This document shows positions 13,690 to 27,100 of a stretch of DNA of 64,000 nucleotides, in pieces. Source of the stretch: Rotaria sordida (Eukaryota; Rotifera; Eurotatoria; Philodinida; Philodinidae); contig CAJNOL010001237.1 of the NCBI GenBank assembly GCA_905250125.1, positions 1 to 64,000 of the forward strand. The letters run 5' to 3'. Positions within the stretch are counted from its first letter, which is position 1. Each line of letters opens with the position of its first letter. Position numbers and translations under genes: made by a program. The notes beneath the pieces were generated by a model, which had not been told where the DNA came from, did not search any database, and was given only the letters and a program-made list of their open reading frames with translations.

Positions 13690-14950
13690 ATTTCATTTTA
13701 TTAAATATTGAAAATAATTGCTATAGTCATTTATACAAAACTTCATCCTTTCTAACAATTTGTCAAATGCTTTTTTGAATTTTTCTTCTGAAATATTTTT
13801 AACTATCTTGAAAATTGCACGAGTCAATGATCTTTCATTTACATGATCAATTAAATTATGCTTGATATAATCATATATGACCAAAAATCACATTTAGCAA
13901 AGTTTGGTGAAAACAGTAGATACGACAAAATATTGATATCTTCTTGTGTTAAATAATTAATAAAATCTGGATGAATATAAGGTCAAGGATTATCACGAAG
14001 TAGTTTTATACCTTTTACACCTGATGATCTTCTTTTGTTTCCATGTTTTCTTAACAACAGACTTCAGACAATTACCAATATAATCGTTGTAATCTGTTTT
14101 CTTGTCTTTATCTACACTAGGTATCACAACAGGAGCATTTTGATTTAAAGAATTTAGAAAATAATATTTTTTTTTGGTTCAAATCTACTTCCGTAAACAA
14201 TAGTCATTGGTGGTTCATCATCACTAATCCAGCTTGCGTGAGTTGTCTTACATTCCACCTGTCTTTGATGAATTCATGTCTCATCACCTGTAAAAAATAT
14301 TACATAATTGTCATGATCCAACACGAAAATTCGACAAAATTTTAACGCGTTCTTGCTTTTGTTCATCATTGAGTCGATGAGGTACCCAATATGATATAAC
14401 TTTTATCCTCTTTAGATAATTGCGAATAATTTGTTCTATGATGCCATGAGAGAGAGAGGGGGAGAGAGAGATGTCTTGGCTATAATATAATCGCAAGTTA
14501 AATGTGGATCATTGTTGATAACTTATTATACCAGTTCAACACTTACATGTATTAGCTCGGACACCGGGACGATCAAATCAAGAATCATCATCATTAACAT
14601 CCTCTCTTCTTTTATGAAGACGTTTTGTCCACTTTACAACTGTTCGATATGATGGAATGTTAGGCCTAATTGCTATTTTAAACTCCTTCCCAAGTTGAAG
14701 AATGCGAAATCTGCATACACTCGGAAACGACCGTATTTCGGTGTATTACATGACTTAGTATTATGACCTTATTTTTCCGTATCACATATGCAGAAATACG
14801 ATTGTAATACTGAGCTAATATACGACGATTTATGGTCATTTACGAGTATACTTGTTCGACCTGAGTCGTGAATTGTCTTTGCATCTGTTTCCAAAATATC
14901 TCGTAATATAGTATCGATTGAATTCATTATCTTTTTATCAATTTTTTTTA
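13690..14950 (-). mobile_element. Decayed mariner (Tc1/mariner) transposase
   Basis: Read on the minus strand, pieces in more than one frame match a mariner transposase in order. First comes a helix-turn-helix part near 14620-14720 (SYRTVVKWTKRLHK). Next is the mariner signature YWVPHRLNDEQKQERVK near 14340-14400. Then the catalytic parts follow: FTGDE (first Asp, about 14283), LLRDN (second Asp, about 13995), and FAKCDFW (third Asp, about 13889). The last two are about 34 residues apart, as in the DD34D group. The C-terminal piece ends at about 13695. Internal stops and frame changes mean it is dead. Terminal repeats and the TA duplication were not found. Confidence 0.85.
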
Positions 14951-15637
14951 AATAGGAACTAGGTTATATCTGAGAGAATATTAGAAGTAAACCCAAAAAA
15001 AGAGTGATTATATATAGTATTATAGACAAGACATTCTAGTATTTATTCATGCAAGAAATTCTTTAGTGTTAAGTAGTCTATATAATTACTAGCAATATTA
15101 TCATAACTGTTGGTCGAATCTAAGTAAATAGAAAATAAATTATTTTATCAATGAACCTATATGAAAAGTATATTGCACTCTTCAGCATATGATTATCAAT
15201 ATTTTTCTCTCTACAACATATTTTGATAGCTATTACTGTAATAGTTGTTGCTTTTTTCACATTTCAGAAAATGTATTATAAGAGTTTCATGTTTCTTGTT
15301 TAAAAATTCTTATCAAACAGAAGAATACAAAAAAATATATAAACTAACAGTAAAGAAAATAGAATGGGAAACTGAATATAACTCGATTCGAAGAAAAAAC
15401 ACACAATATAAAATAAACTTAATTCAATGCATTTGATTGAATAGAAAAAGATCTATCAAGAAATGAATGAGTCAAATATCTAATGTACAATATGTGTGTG
15501 AGTAAATAATAAAAATAATACATATAAAATTATCATATTTAGTCGAATAAATCGTAAAAAAAAACAAAGTAAACACACACATATCACCGGTTCGAGATTG
15601 TTAAGTTTTATAACAAAAAATAAAAAAATATTTTTAT
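14951..15637. other. Spacer between mariner remnant and FLCN
   Basis: AT-rich with no coding frame supported by splice sites or family similarity. It must contain the 3' UTR and polyadenylation site of the folliculin gene, which ends at 15638 on the minus strand. Confidence 0.5.
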
Positions 15638-18600
15638 TTATTTTAGTTTTGAGGTTTTTTGTTGCTGTTGTTGTTGATTATCATCTTGTTTCAACATACG
15701 TATTTGAGTTTTATATGATTGTGAAAGTCCTTTTTGCCAAAATCGAATAAGTAATAAATCATTTGGATTATTAACATTTAATATATTCATTTGTTGACGT
15801 TCACTCAATGATAATGTTGATGCTATTTGACAACGACCCAGTTGAAAATAAAGTTTTGCTTTACTAGAAGAAAAAAAAAACAATAATTTCAACATGATTT
15901 GTTTCCTAATAAAACTTCTTTTCAAGATAACATTGTTGTAAGCTAGTCTTTCTGATAAAAATATATAATTTACAATATGTTCAAAATTTAATTTCAAAAT
16001 TCTTATTACTTGAACGCAAGATTGTTGAGCATTACTTAGTTATAGACAAGATAGAGTTTAAAATAAGAAAGATAAATAAGTAACAAAGAAGATGATTACA
16101 TCGATGGATATTACTAACATCCCATGCAGGAGAAACGGCAGGCTTCAGAGTCGCAAAAGTTTTCATTAGACTTTGCAGAACTTTAAATAACTTTGAGAAT
16201 TCATGAGTATTTAATAAATTTTAAAAGTCGTATGAATAAAAAATCTAAATTTATACATAGGCAAATGGCTTGTTCTGAGTCTATGGCAATTGGTCGTAAT
16301 GTTGAAAAATAAAATCGGGAAAAAATTTTCTCAGCATGGAAAAATAACTCAGGGACGTCGAGAAAATAACTAACAATCTATTCAAGGATGAGAAACATTA
16401 GATATGAGTATAAATATGAATGTTTAATGAACTCTTCTAATTTAGCATGAAGTCTTGAAAGAGAATAAGTAATAGTTGCTTTAAAGATTGCCCATAATCA
16501 TCTATATTTTTTTCTTGTTTTTGAACTTCCATCTGTCATGGTTTCCGCTATTCTATAAGAATTTAACTTTCAACCTTTCGTAACATTTCAATAAACTCAA
16601 CATTCAATTACCATTGACCAGCCAGATCATCTACGAATCCATTCCATGAGGAAATCTTTATTTTTCATATGCCATTCTTATATTCGTGCGGTGCTGTACA
16701 TGATTGAATTACATGTGAGATCATAGAGATCGGCTATCTACAGAACTTTCTGAGATCTACCTTGACATCCTATTTTTAAAATATCTTAAATAGTATTTCA
16801 AAGGTTTCAGAAGACTTTAGGATTGAGATCTCCACTGTTTTCCCTCCTCGAGCATTATGTTATCGGAAAAACGAATATTCTCTTTTCAAAATTCGTGTAC
16901 GAATATTAAAACAGAAAATTTACCGAAGAGAGAGAGATAGTAATCACGTTTCGCTTCTTGAAGAAGTTTCGAATTTTGTTTAAAGAGTACGTTAGCCGAA
17001 TGGCAATCTAGAATTGATCACAATGCTGAAAACTATAGTTACTAACAATCATTCGAAGACAAGAAATACTAGATGTGATTATAAATACGAATTTTTTAAT
17101 AAGCCCTTGTAATTGCGCGAATGTCAGTGATCATTCATTCAGAAGTTTATTACAATCCAGATAATTTTTCTTTGTTTTACAACTTTTGCCTATTGTGATT
17201 TTTGCTATTTCATGATACATATAGCGTTTCGTAAAGTTTCAATAAATCGAAATTCTTAATGACGATAATTAGTTATCGGTGACATCACCTATTTATTCGT
17301 TCCATAGGACACGTCTTCATTTTTCATATATTATCCTCGTCTTCATGCTGTGCTGTATGTGATTAAATCATATGTTTACAAATTTAGGCATCTAATACAT
17401 GAAGAAAAATCACACTTGCGCCTAGCATGCAACAAATTTTACTAGTCGTGGAATGGAGTGATCATGATTAAAAAATGTGTTTCGAAAAAAAAAGAGGTGC
17501 AATCATTTTCTCAAAATCCGCTACTGAATTCTACAATGTGATTAATATTTGTTTTTATATTTTTATTTTGTAAAAACGAACTGATATTATCTTGTAAAGG
17601 AAATATGTTTTAATATCGCATGACTTACTTCAAATATTTAATCTTATGTTGTGTAATAATAGCTTCAAATGCTTCATCATCTAAACTATTATCATTTAAT
17701 GCTTCAATAATCATTTTGACATAAGTTGATACTAAATAAAAATCAAAAAGCAAGAATTTTCTTTTGTTTTCTTCTCGAAATAAAATCTAACTAACCAATA
17801 ATCTTCGATTTTAATAATGGTAATGTTTCTAATTTAGCTTCTCGAATATGATCATCAATACTATCAACAATAATTGTAATAATAATTGAATTAGTATCAT
17901 GATTAATTTCTATTTCATTTGTTGTTATTAAATCTGTATCAAATAAAACGAGATTAGCTGTACATGATGCAATTGGATTTGTTGTTTCAATTAAATGACA
18001 ACAACCATCAGGTAAAAATAACTATGAAAAAAAAAATAAAAAAAAAAAGAATTTTCAATTGTATCTTTTACTTTTTATTTTTATCTTACTCGAAAAACAC
18101 TTGCAAAAGCTCGAATGAATTCTTTATTATCAAGTCTATTAGTATATTTAATAATTAATTGATTTCCAATTATCCAATTATAAAGAATATGTTGTAAATG
18201 TTTGATATCATTTAATTTTATAATAAATTCTTTAAATAATTGTAATGCTTTATTACCATATGATGAAAATTGATATTCTAATGAATCATAATCATCATCA
18301 TCAAAATCATTTTCATTTTGATAGTCACTATCAATAGATGCATAAATTGATGTAGAAAAATAATTTTGTTTATTAGTTGTTAATATTGATGGTAATATTT
18401 CAACTATAGCTCTTGTTCGATGTTTTGTTAAATGTTCATTTTCACAGATGTCTAATAATAAAATAAAATGAAAAAAATTTCGTTTTTTTTTGAATTTTCA
18501 AAAATTTAATTTACCTTTTCGTTCTTGTTTTGTCGTTTGTTCTTCTGTTGGTAAAGCATCAAAAAGTGATTCATTAATTGCTGAATGACTTGTTCGAAGT

Positions 18601-19640
18601 ATCCAAACAAATAAAGCATGAATACGATATATTAATTTCGAATCATGCACAATATCACTAAGCATACGTTGTGATGGTGTATGAGGTGGAGGACGAAATA
18701 TATACGTTGGTATTGTTTCATTTAAATTTGTATTTACTTTAATACGTCCTTCTTCTTCATAAGTTTCATCAGCATCATGTTGTAACCAATATATAACTTG
18801 TCTCATACATTCACTAATAAATCTCATAAGAGATATTAAATGATATTTATCGTTACATAAGTAACATAATGAATATAGACGTTGACTTCCACGTGCATGA
18901 AAATCTTTACAAGAAAATACTAATGATAAACAAAAACCATTTTCATCATCACCGAATAAAACTGGCTGACCATTTTCAGTAGATTTCTATTTAAAAAAAG
19001 AAGAGATTCTTTTTTTTTTGTTATACGAAGATATAGAAGTTAAGCTTTAATCCAGTAACTCTTTGTAAATTTTCTTTTACATAAGTTGAATGAAATTCCA
19101 ACATTTTCATTTATCAAAAAAATAAACAACAATATTCATTGTAAATTCAATACAAAAGCAATAGAAAGAAGATTACTATTATTAAAAAAATATCTTTTAA
19201 GATTTCTTTTATGATTTTAATTTCTATAAAAAAAAATCTTTAGAATGTTATTTTTTTCAATAAAACTCACTTCAATATTTAAACTTCTTACACAAGCATT
19301 ACGAATATTTTTAAATAATTCTTGATTAGGTGTTGATGATGATGATATATATAGCATATGAGTTGATAAATCAACTGTTGAAACGAGTGTACCATCAGAT
19401 GATAATGTACATGACTATAGAAAAGTTTAGTTTTTCAAAAAAAAAAAAGTATAATTTTCTTACCTTGCATTCAACTTTCCCTTGTGGATGTTCTGATTTA
19501 ATATATTGAGAATAAAATGCTTTTAAACCTTCATTATCATTATCATTTAAATCATGTATATAAGTTCTTTCTTCTGTACACAACAATATTTGTGGTCCAT
19601 GTATATCACAAAAATGTTGTAATGCACAAGACGCACTCAT
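15638..19640 (-). CDS. FLCN: Folliculin
   Basis: Seven exons, in transcript order 19640-19464, 19414-19271, 18986-18515, 18451-18090, 18021-17796, 17731-17629 and 15863-15638, all with GT-AG junctions and matching phases, give 569 residues (human FLCN 579). The start MSASCALQHFCDIHGPQ matches the human longin-domain start. NACVRSLNIE and FGDDENGF, the DENN-like SFRMLAWHVL-equivalent region (HLQHILYNWIIGNQ), and the last exon (LIRFWQKGLSQSYK) all align with the human protein. By eye, Arg214 (PSQRMLS) lines up with the human GTPase-activating arginine finger Arg164. FLCN works with FNIP on lysosomes as a GAP for RagC/D, controlling mTORC1 and TFEB/TFE3. The human insert rich in acidic residues is replaced by a DDDD-containing stretch. 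The last intron (15864-17628) is 1.77 kb against about 50-285 bases elsewhere. No splice acceptor is evident before the ATG. Confidence 0.93.
16360..17385 (+). repeat. Diverged direct repeat in last FLCN intron
   Basis: Two copies of about 350-390 bases, roughly 16360-16745 and 17036-17385, run in the same direction. Shared landmarks in order are ACTAACAATC, GAAA(C/T)A(T/C)TAGAT, TTTCAATAAA, CATTCCAT/CGTTCCAT, ATTTTTCATAT and GTGCTGTA(C/T)(A/G)TGATT. Identity looks like about 65-70 percent. There is no coding content. They are either an old tandem duplication or two insertions of one repeat. Confidence 0.55.
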
Positions 19641-22146
19641 GAAAACATTTAAATAGATAAAACTTTGTATTATATGAAGATAGAAAATAACATTAATCTC
19701 AAAAATAAAAAAACAAAATCATTGTAATATCATTTGATCTTTAACATGTCTTACTAATAATGTAGAATTAAATTGAAATAAATTATTATAAAAGTAAAAT
19801 TATCATAAGATAATTAATGTAGTATGTAATAGAAACAGGAAACAACTAAAATATTGAGAAAAGATTGTTTTGCAAATTTTCTTAAGCTTGTTAACGATTC
19901 CGAAGAAAATCGATAGAGATGAACGTAATATCATACATATTGACTGTTTATTTTCTGTTCTGAAATATTAATAATGTTCGCATTAAATATTGCTTTGATT
20001 ATATTCATGATGTTTAATAAAACAGAAAAGTATTTTATCTTCTCTAATTATATAAGAAAAATAGATTTGATGATTCATATTAGATCTCGTCTATTATCAT
20101 GCAAGCAACCATTAGTTATTAAATGATTAAACGAAAGAATCGTTCGAAGTGATTCATCATTTGAGAACTCATATACTGAGCATACTTAATATGGTAAGAT
20201 CTATTTTTAGACAAAATTTCGAGTAAGAAACTTTTCGTTCACTGTTTTCGATAATACTATTCTATGATCAAAATCCAACAAAATTCTGGTAACTCTATAG
20301 ACAAAGCTTACGAGTCTATCTAAGTTCTTGTGAAACACGATCTAAAAGTAGTGTTGAAATGTAGGGGGTAAAAATGTGGACCCTCCGCAGGCCATGACAG
20401 ACGTTGTTGATATACGATCAATTACGGTATATCAATAGCATCTCGTTCTGCAATATGAATTACTTCCGTATTGCATTTCTCAAGGATTAAGTAAAAAGAT
20501 AATGAAGAAATGTGTACTCATATAGATAGAATAAAGCAATATCCTGTGATTACCAGGAGCAGCTGCATCGTATTTCAAAATATAATCCATTAGGGATTGC
20601 GCTAACAGCTTTTTCAAGGTTATTCTAGTCTGGATATTTTCTCCATGTAACCAAAACAAAAAAAGAACTCAAAAATTATATGAGTTGTTTTCTTACTAGA
20701 TTATTAGCCAAATTTTTGTTCTATTCAAAAATTGAAAAATATATATATATATATGCTAATGGTTCAGGCATATATTATTTCATACACTTGAGCCATTGTT
20801 CTTCATAACCAAAAGACAATAGTTATTCAATCATTAACGTGTAAAGAACATAGAAAGATAACTTAGATGATACAATAAGCTTTTATTTTTCTTCGATGTT
20901 TTCATAAGTAGTAATAGTTCTAAGAACGACTTTGGAAACTAATTAGAGATAACTTAATGTACATAAAAGGAATGTGTTAATAGATTTTATTATTATTATC
21001 TGAAAGAAAAAAAAAAATTAATAACAAAAAAAAGCTAAAATAAGCAACTATGTAATTTCATTTTTTCTTTTACTAATTTTCATTTATTGAACTGAGATAA
21101 AATATTTTTGTCATTGTTTTCTCTTAATTTAATTGAATGACTAATTGTTTGCAATTGAAGACAATAACGAATAATGAGTGAAAATTTTCGATCTGTTATT
21201 AATTCATCATAATATTAAATTAATGTAAATATAGAACAATTTTTTTCACAAGTAACTTTTCATATATGATTTTTAACCTTTATAAGAACTGAATCATCTA
21301 GTGTTGCAATTAGATGAATCTTGATTAAAAATCATGTATTATGAGTACTCAGTGATATTTTGTTCTTCCTTTGAAAAACTATTAAAATTTAATTCTTGAT
21401 TTAATCAATTCATATTCATGTTTTTCATTTGTTATTATTGGTAAACGAAAAATATTCTTTATAACCATTAAATAAATCGAATTATTTTTATTTAATAAAT
21501 ACGTTTGATATTATTACAGTTAATATTATTTGTCTATTTGCATTCATCTTTTTCCACGTCTTAATCGTTACGATACTTCTTATATTAATTGAATATTCTA
21601 TATTAAATAATGACACTGATGCTGTTTCAAGCTAAATAAAGCATTATCACGAAAAAGTATTATGATAGGAAAATTGAAACCAACGGTTGATCTACGGTAA
21701 ATTAAGCATATTAAACCAGATGATTTGATTTTTTTTTCAATACTATTATTAGAACGATCAAGTGATGATTGCATTTTTTGATTGATATACGACCCATATG
21801 TTCCCGTTTTCGGTACAAGGTACTTATTAGTATTCTATACTATTCTACAACTGATTGGTGGGGAGTTTATCCCTATGGACAATACAATCTGATTTAAAAT
21901 TACATTGCGATTAGCGATGAGATAAAAACGTTTTATAGTGACATCTTTCACAAAAGAAAACCCTAAGTTTTTTATTTAGGAAAAAAAAACTTGAAATTTC
22001 TCAATTTTTTATTTAAACTTTTTTTTGAAATTTTATAAAATTTAATTTATATGCATTGGTTACAATTATTTTGTTTACATGATTGACAGTAAACTTTGAT
22101 AATAAAACGATCGTATTGTCCTTCAATATTTAACAGTTCTTTGACA
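19641..22146. other. Divergent intergenic region between FLCN and SSR2
   Basis: About 2.5 kb between two divergently transcribed genes, so both promoters should lie here. The sequence is AT-rich, with an (AT)n run near 20740 and poly-T tracts near 21960-22040. I see no gene or clear repeat. Confidence 0.55.
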
Positions 22147-23958
22147 ATGTTCTTTAAAATATCATTGACATTTATTGCATTGATATCTATCGTATTCAGT
22201 CAAACAGATGACGAAGAATCATTTTTATTCGTTACAAAGCAAACATTCAATCGGTTTATTGTAGAAAATAAGGAACTGACTATTAAATATGGTTTATACA
22301 ATTCAGGCCCAACGTAAAATGAAAAACTAAATAAAAAAAATACAAAAAAAAAGGTTTTTTTTTTATAAATATTTTAGAACAGTTTTTAATGTCAATCTAA
22401 ATGATATGCATAGTTTTCCAGCAGATAAATTTGAACTACTTGTTGGTACACTGAATCCAAAATGGGAACGAATTCATGCGTAAATTTATTTATTTTTCTA
22501 AATTATGATATTTTTAAAATAAATGTTATCTATTTTTTTAATATAGAGGAGTAAATTTAACTCATGTTGTTGTTCTTAAACCAAAACAAAGTGGTTTAAG
22601 TAATATTACATATGCTATTGTAACATATCAAAAGAGTGAAAAGAATACAGATGTTCAAGTAAGAAATGATTCTTTTAATACTACGTTTTATAGAAGACTA
22701 GAACGAATAACTCATAATTATCATAGTAGATAGGACTAATAGTAATAAAAAAGAAAAAATGGAATGGATCTATTTCTTTATGATTTCTTGGATTCATCTT
22801 TCAAAAAAATGTATAGAATATTCTAATGATCATTCTCAATTCTATTCAGTCTTTTTTTGACAATAAAATGAATGTTGGCAAGCGAACATATCCAGCGGTC
22901 GGGCGCCATTCGACTTCACATTATGCTTATGAGTAGATCTCGATGAGACTAAGAAAAGCTTAAAACGATCCAGACCCATGGCCTATTATTGAAAAGTTAC
23001 CGCGGTTTCAATGAAATATTTATTGAGAACAAGTTTCAAAAATCAAGAATTTCAAGCTGACGTTAGATCTATAGATATGCCTGATGGTCTTGAAAATTTC
23101 AACGAAAATGAACATATCTTTCGGGAGATATTCAATTTCTAAGTGAACTCGGTTGTTGTATCTTCTTCTGGTAAACTGTTGAAGTTTTAGATATTGAACG
23201 TTTCAAATAAGACATGTTCAATTTCGTTGAAACTTGCAGAACTATTAAATCTGCCATTAGACAAAATTTGAGTTCGAAAGTTTTTATTTAGGATTTTTCG
23301 ACAATGCCTTATTCCGAGTAAAAATTTCATTAAAACGGTTATCACTTTTCAACAATAGACAACGGATCAGTACCCTTTTAAACTTTTCTTAGTATCACCA
23401 AGACAACACTCGTAGCCATAAAAGTGAAGTCAAACGACGTCCGACAGTTGAATATGTCTTCTCGTAAGATTTCATTGTAAAATTAATAAAAAAAAAAACT
23501 AATTCTTTTAATCAGTTAAAATATAACTATGATAGTTGTTTAATATACAAATTTCTATATAAGACCTGTACTATAATTGTAATGTATGTTAAAAGAATAA
23601 ATGTATTAAATGAATATCGAATTTGTTCGAGTAACTCATCGTGCTGTTTATATCATTTTTTTCTTATTATTTTCATAGAGAACTTATTCATCTGAAATTG
23701 GTGATATTTACATAATGACAAGTCGTGAATATGATCGACGATTTTCATCACATATTGTATGAATTATTTTATTTTAATTTTTGTTTGTAATAAATAACGA
23801 AACAATTTCTCTTTTGTTTTTGTATTTAGATTGATTGGATACTTTTTACAGCCATGGCAAGTCCATGTATTATTTTTCCATTTTTTCTTTGGTTTAACAG
23901 TAAAAACAAATATGAATTATTATTAACTAAAGATAAATTAATAAGAAAAGTGCAATAG
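22147..23958 (+). CDS. SSR2: Translocon-associated protein subunit beta
   Basis: Five exons, 22147-22313, 22378-22479, 22547-22658, 23679-23756 and 23830-23958, all GT-AG and in phase, give 195 residues (human SSR2 183). A signal peptide (about residues 1-21, ending ISIVFSQ) precedes a lumenal domain. VTKQTFNRFIVENKELTIKY matches the human SKSLLNRYAVEGRDLTLQY region. The conserved EYDRRFSSHIIDW motif then leads into one TM helix (about 155-175) and a short basic cytosolic tail. TRAP-beta is part of the TRAP complex beside the Sec61 channel in the ER membrane. I chose the ATG at 22147, which begins the signal peptide, rather than an upstream in-frame ATG at 22096, because a splice acceptor (TTTAACAG) lies at 22131-22136. 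Intron 3 (1,020 bases) holds a foldback repeat. Confidence 0.92.
22869..23475. repeat. Foldback element in SSR2 intron 3
   Basis: Arms of about 200-250 bases pair across the intron. GACTTCAC near 22910 pairs with GTGAAGTC near 23426. ACTAAGAAAAG(C/T)TTAAAA near 22950 pairs with TTTTAAACTTTTCTTAGTA near 23380. TTGAAAAGT near 22993 pairs with ACTTTTCAACAATAGAC near 23346. The element makes up most of the intron and has no open frame. Confidence 0.75.
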
Positions 23959-24120
23959 CAAAAAAAAAGAAAACAAGACAAATCAAATATATTTGTGTTT
24001 AATATTTTTTGTTTCTCGTTTTCTTTGAAATTAATGTTGTTTTATGGTGATTGTTTGTTTAGACTTGTTCTTATTTATATAAGATAAAATTTAAAAGAGA
24101 ATTGTAATAGAACATTATTG

Positions 24121-24126
24121 TTTTAG
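24121..24126 (+). promoter_or_regulatory. 3' splice acceptor beside claudin-like start
   Basis: TTGTTTTAG ends nine bases before the ATG at 24136 and only about 170 bases after the stop codon of SSR2. This is a plausible trans-splice acceptor. The close same-strand spacing would also allow the two genes to share a precursor transcript. Confidence 0.4.
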
Positions 24127-24135
24127 ATCATAAAA

Positions 24136-27100
24136 ATGTTAAAACGTTCAGAAAAATTATGGATGGGCAGTGCCCTATTTTTTGGTATATTTGCATTAGT
24201 TTGTAATCTAATTGGTTTTTCAACACCATATTGGATTCAAATATGGCCTCGGTATATTTATTACCAAAAAAAAAAACAATATTTATTTTTGAAATTCTTA
24301 TTTATTTAATTTTCAGTGTCGGTGATACAACATTTCGTAAATTAGGACTTTGGCAAGTATGTATAGCTGGTTTTCGTAATCCGAAAAATTATTGGGGAAA
24401 AGTTTATTATGGTTGTTGGTGGTTATATGCACGTGAGTATAATGGATTACGAGACGATGGAATATTAACACCAGGTAAATCGAATATTTTAATTTTTTGT
24501 AACAATGAATTCAATTATTGACTTTATTACAATTAAGCATGGTTTACTGCTGTGCAAATATTTGCATGTTTTGGTTTAATATTTAATATGCTCGGTTGTG
24601 TTGCATTAATAGTTGTTGCTATTACACGATATCGCTTATCGCGTCGTTCAATGCTTATTGGTTGTATACTATGTGCATGCGCTTGTAAGTGAATAAGTTG
24701 TTGTTATTCTTTACTGTAAAATGCTAAAGACTGAGGAAGCATTTATTTATGAGCTTTGAATAGTCTATAGAAGGTTGCTAACATGTAAAAGAACTACTTG
24801 TTTTGTTTTTTTAAAAAGATATTTTTCAATACTCTTTTTAGCATTTATTAGAAAAGACGATTAGAAAGGCTATTCGGTGTGGCCAAGCATTACAGAATTT
24901 TCAAAAAATGAAATTCTGTTTAGTAAAGCTGAGAGTTTAGCATTCTATTATGAAACGAAGCAATATACAAATAAACTTTCTGCATAAAAGTTATTTAGTT
25001 TTTAACAAGCTTTCAAAATATCAGGTCATATCTTAACGTGTATAACTGCATCAGATAACAAACTAAATATTGTGTGCGTTAGGAAGTTTTGCAAAACTCA
25101 CAGTTTGGATTAAGATGAAGGCCAAAAGTGTTCAAAACAACCAGATGTTTGTTATTGGAATCAGATTCTGCATTAAATTATTCATTTTTCACTAGAATTC
25201 AACGAAAACAAAAAAATTTCAACTTTTTCGAGCCGAGAAAAATAAAATTTGAAGTTTTGATTAACTATTTACTCCATTTTGTTCAGAATTCGATGCTAAT
25301 TCAAAATATGTACGTAAGTATAAACAAAAACAGTCCGAAACACTCATCGGTCTAAAAAACATCGCAAAATTCAGATACTAATAAAATTCCATAACGCAGT
25401 ATTTCTAGAAAACGGATGCGAATATTAAATCAAACTTAATTGAAAATGGATGTTTTCGATAGAACTTGTTGAGTGCTATCTGGAGACTTCGTTTTTGTTG
25501 TAACAGAAGCGAGTAAAATACACTATCAGCGAGTTTTTTTAGAGGATTTCATCAAAAAATAGAGATGGTTTATCTTGGTTCGTAGACATCTAATATTTTT
25601 ACGAAAGTCAGATGCAGAGAGAGAGAGAATACTGCATATCCGATTGATTGATAACTAATTGAAGAATTTGTTTCTTGTTGATTAATCGTTGTTTAACAAC
25701 ATATTCTGCTACTATACTGTCTTTTACACAAATTTTCGAGTTGACCATTCTAAGAAAAATTTCGCGTGTCGAGAACACTCAATGCTACTCAGGAATAGAA
25801 ACGCTTTCATTTCAAATACTATCGATCGTTCTCTTTTTAATGATGGACTCAGTTTTCTTCACTTTTAAGTTCGAACTCTTTTCATGTATGAATGACCAAT
25901 GGCTGATTATGCCATATTCTTATTGAGTCTAGAACAAAAATAAACTACAAACTATAGGATGTTTTAGCCAATATAGGTATGATTAATCATAGAAATATTG
26001 TCATTTATTTGCTTTAATTAAAACTGTTCAGAAGTTTACAGCGGGTGATCCAGAATAAATGGTATACTTAGCATTTTCACTATAAATTTTTTCAGCTTAA
26101 CTTTGTTTTTAAAAAGATTTCGTCATTGAATTCTTTGCAAAAATATACATTTTATTTTATGTAAATAGTTTCCATATATTTTTAAAGCACGTTTTTGTTT
26201 TCGAATTAGTGTTGTCTCATTTTATTTATTGAACAAACTTATCCCATATTAGGAAGTCTTAGAAACTGATATGAGACAAATTTGAAGGCTAATGATCTTT
26301 GTCAATAAAAACACACAAATTATCATGATATCGATATTTTTTGTGGAAATGTTTGTTTTTTTGATTCAATGGCATCATTCTTATCAGTTTCATTATGATT
26401 CACTGCCCATATAAGGTTACTTTGAACATTGTACATGCCATTTAAGTCACGCATTTTTTTATCCGAAAAAAAGAATTTTTAATGTTAGTTCTCTTCGAAA
26501 ATTGTTTCATATCCAGTTAACGAATTTAATTCTTTTAGCTTTTTGAGTATCAGAAAGCAATGGTGGTTCAATTCTTTTCTTGTACACTCATAATTCAAGA
26601 TCATTTTAAGAATCTGTTGAATGCTTATTCTTAAAATATTGAGTTCATTGAACAATTTTCGCGATAATACTAGTTTTTTACATTTTGATCGATTTTTGAC
26701 TTTGGATATGTTTTCCTTTGTTCGAATTAACTTTGAACAATTTGATGGATGTATTTATCGGATAGGACCAGTCTCTCTGGTCATTGTGCATCATCGATTT
26801 ATTGTACGAAATCCCATGACACCTTTGATATGACTAAATATTTTTAGTAGACTATATCCTTTTTAGTACTTAGAAAGTACATTGAATAAAATAAAACTTA
26901 GTCTTACGATGAAAGTTCTCTAACTATTCAATCGCTTTAGAGTTGAGACTATATGTATTATGTAAATCCAAATAAGTTATGAATACTTTGAAAAGAATTC
27001 ATGCTCTTAGCTTATTGCTACGAAGATACTGCACTTATACGGTATTGTTTAAATGCTGTAGTCTGCCTCAAGAAAACTGATTTTCAAATTTCGACTTGAA

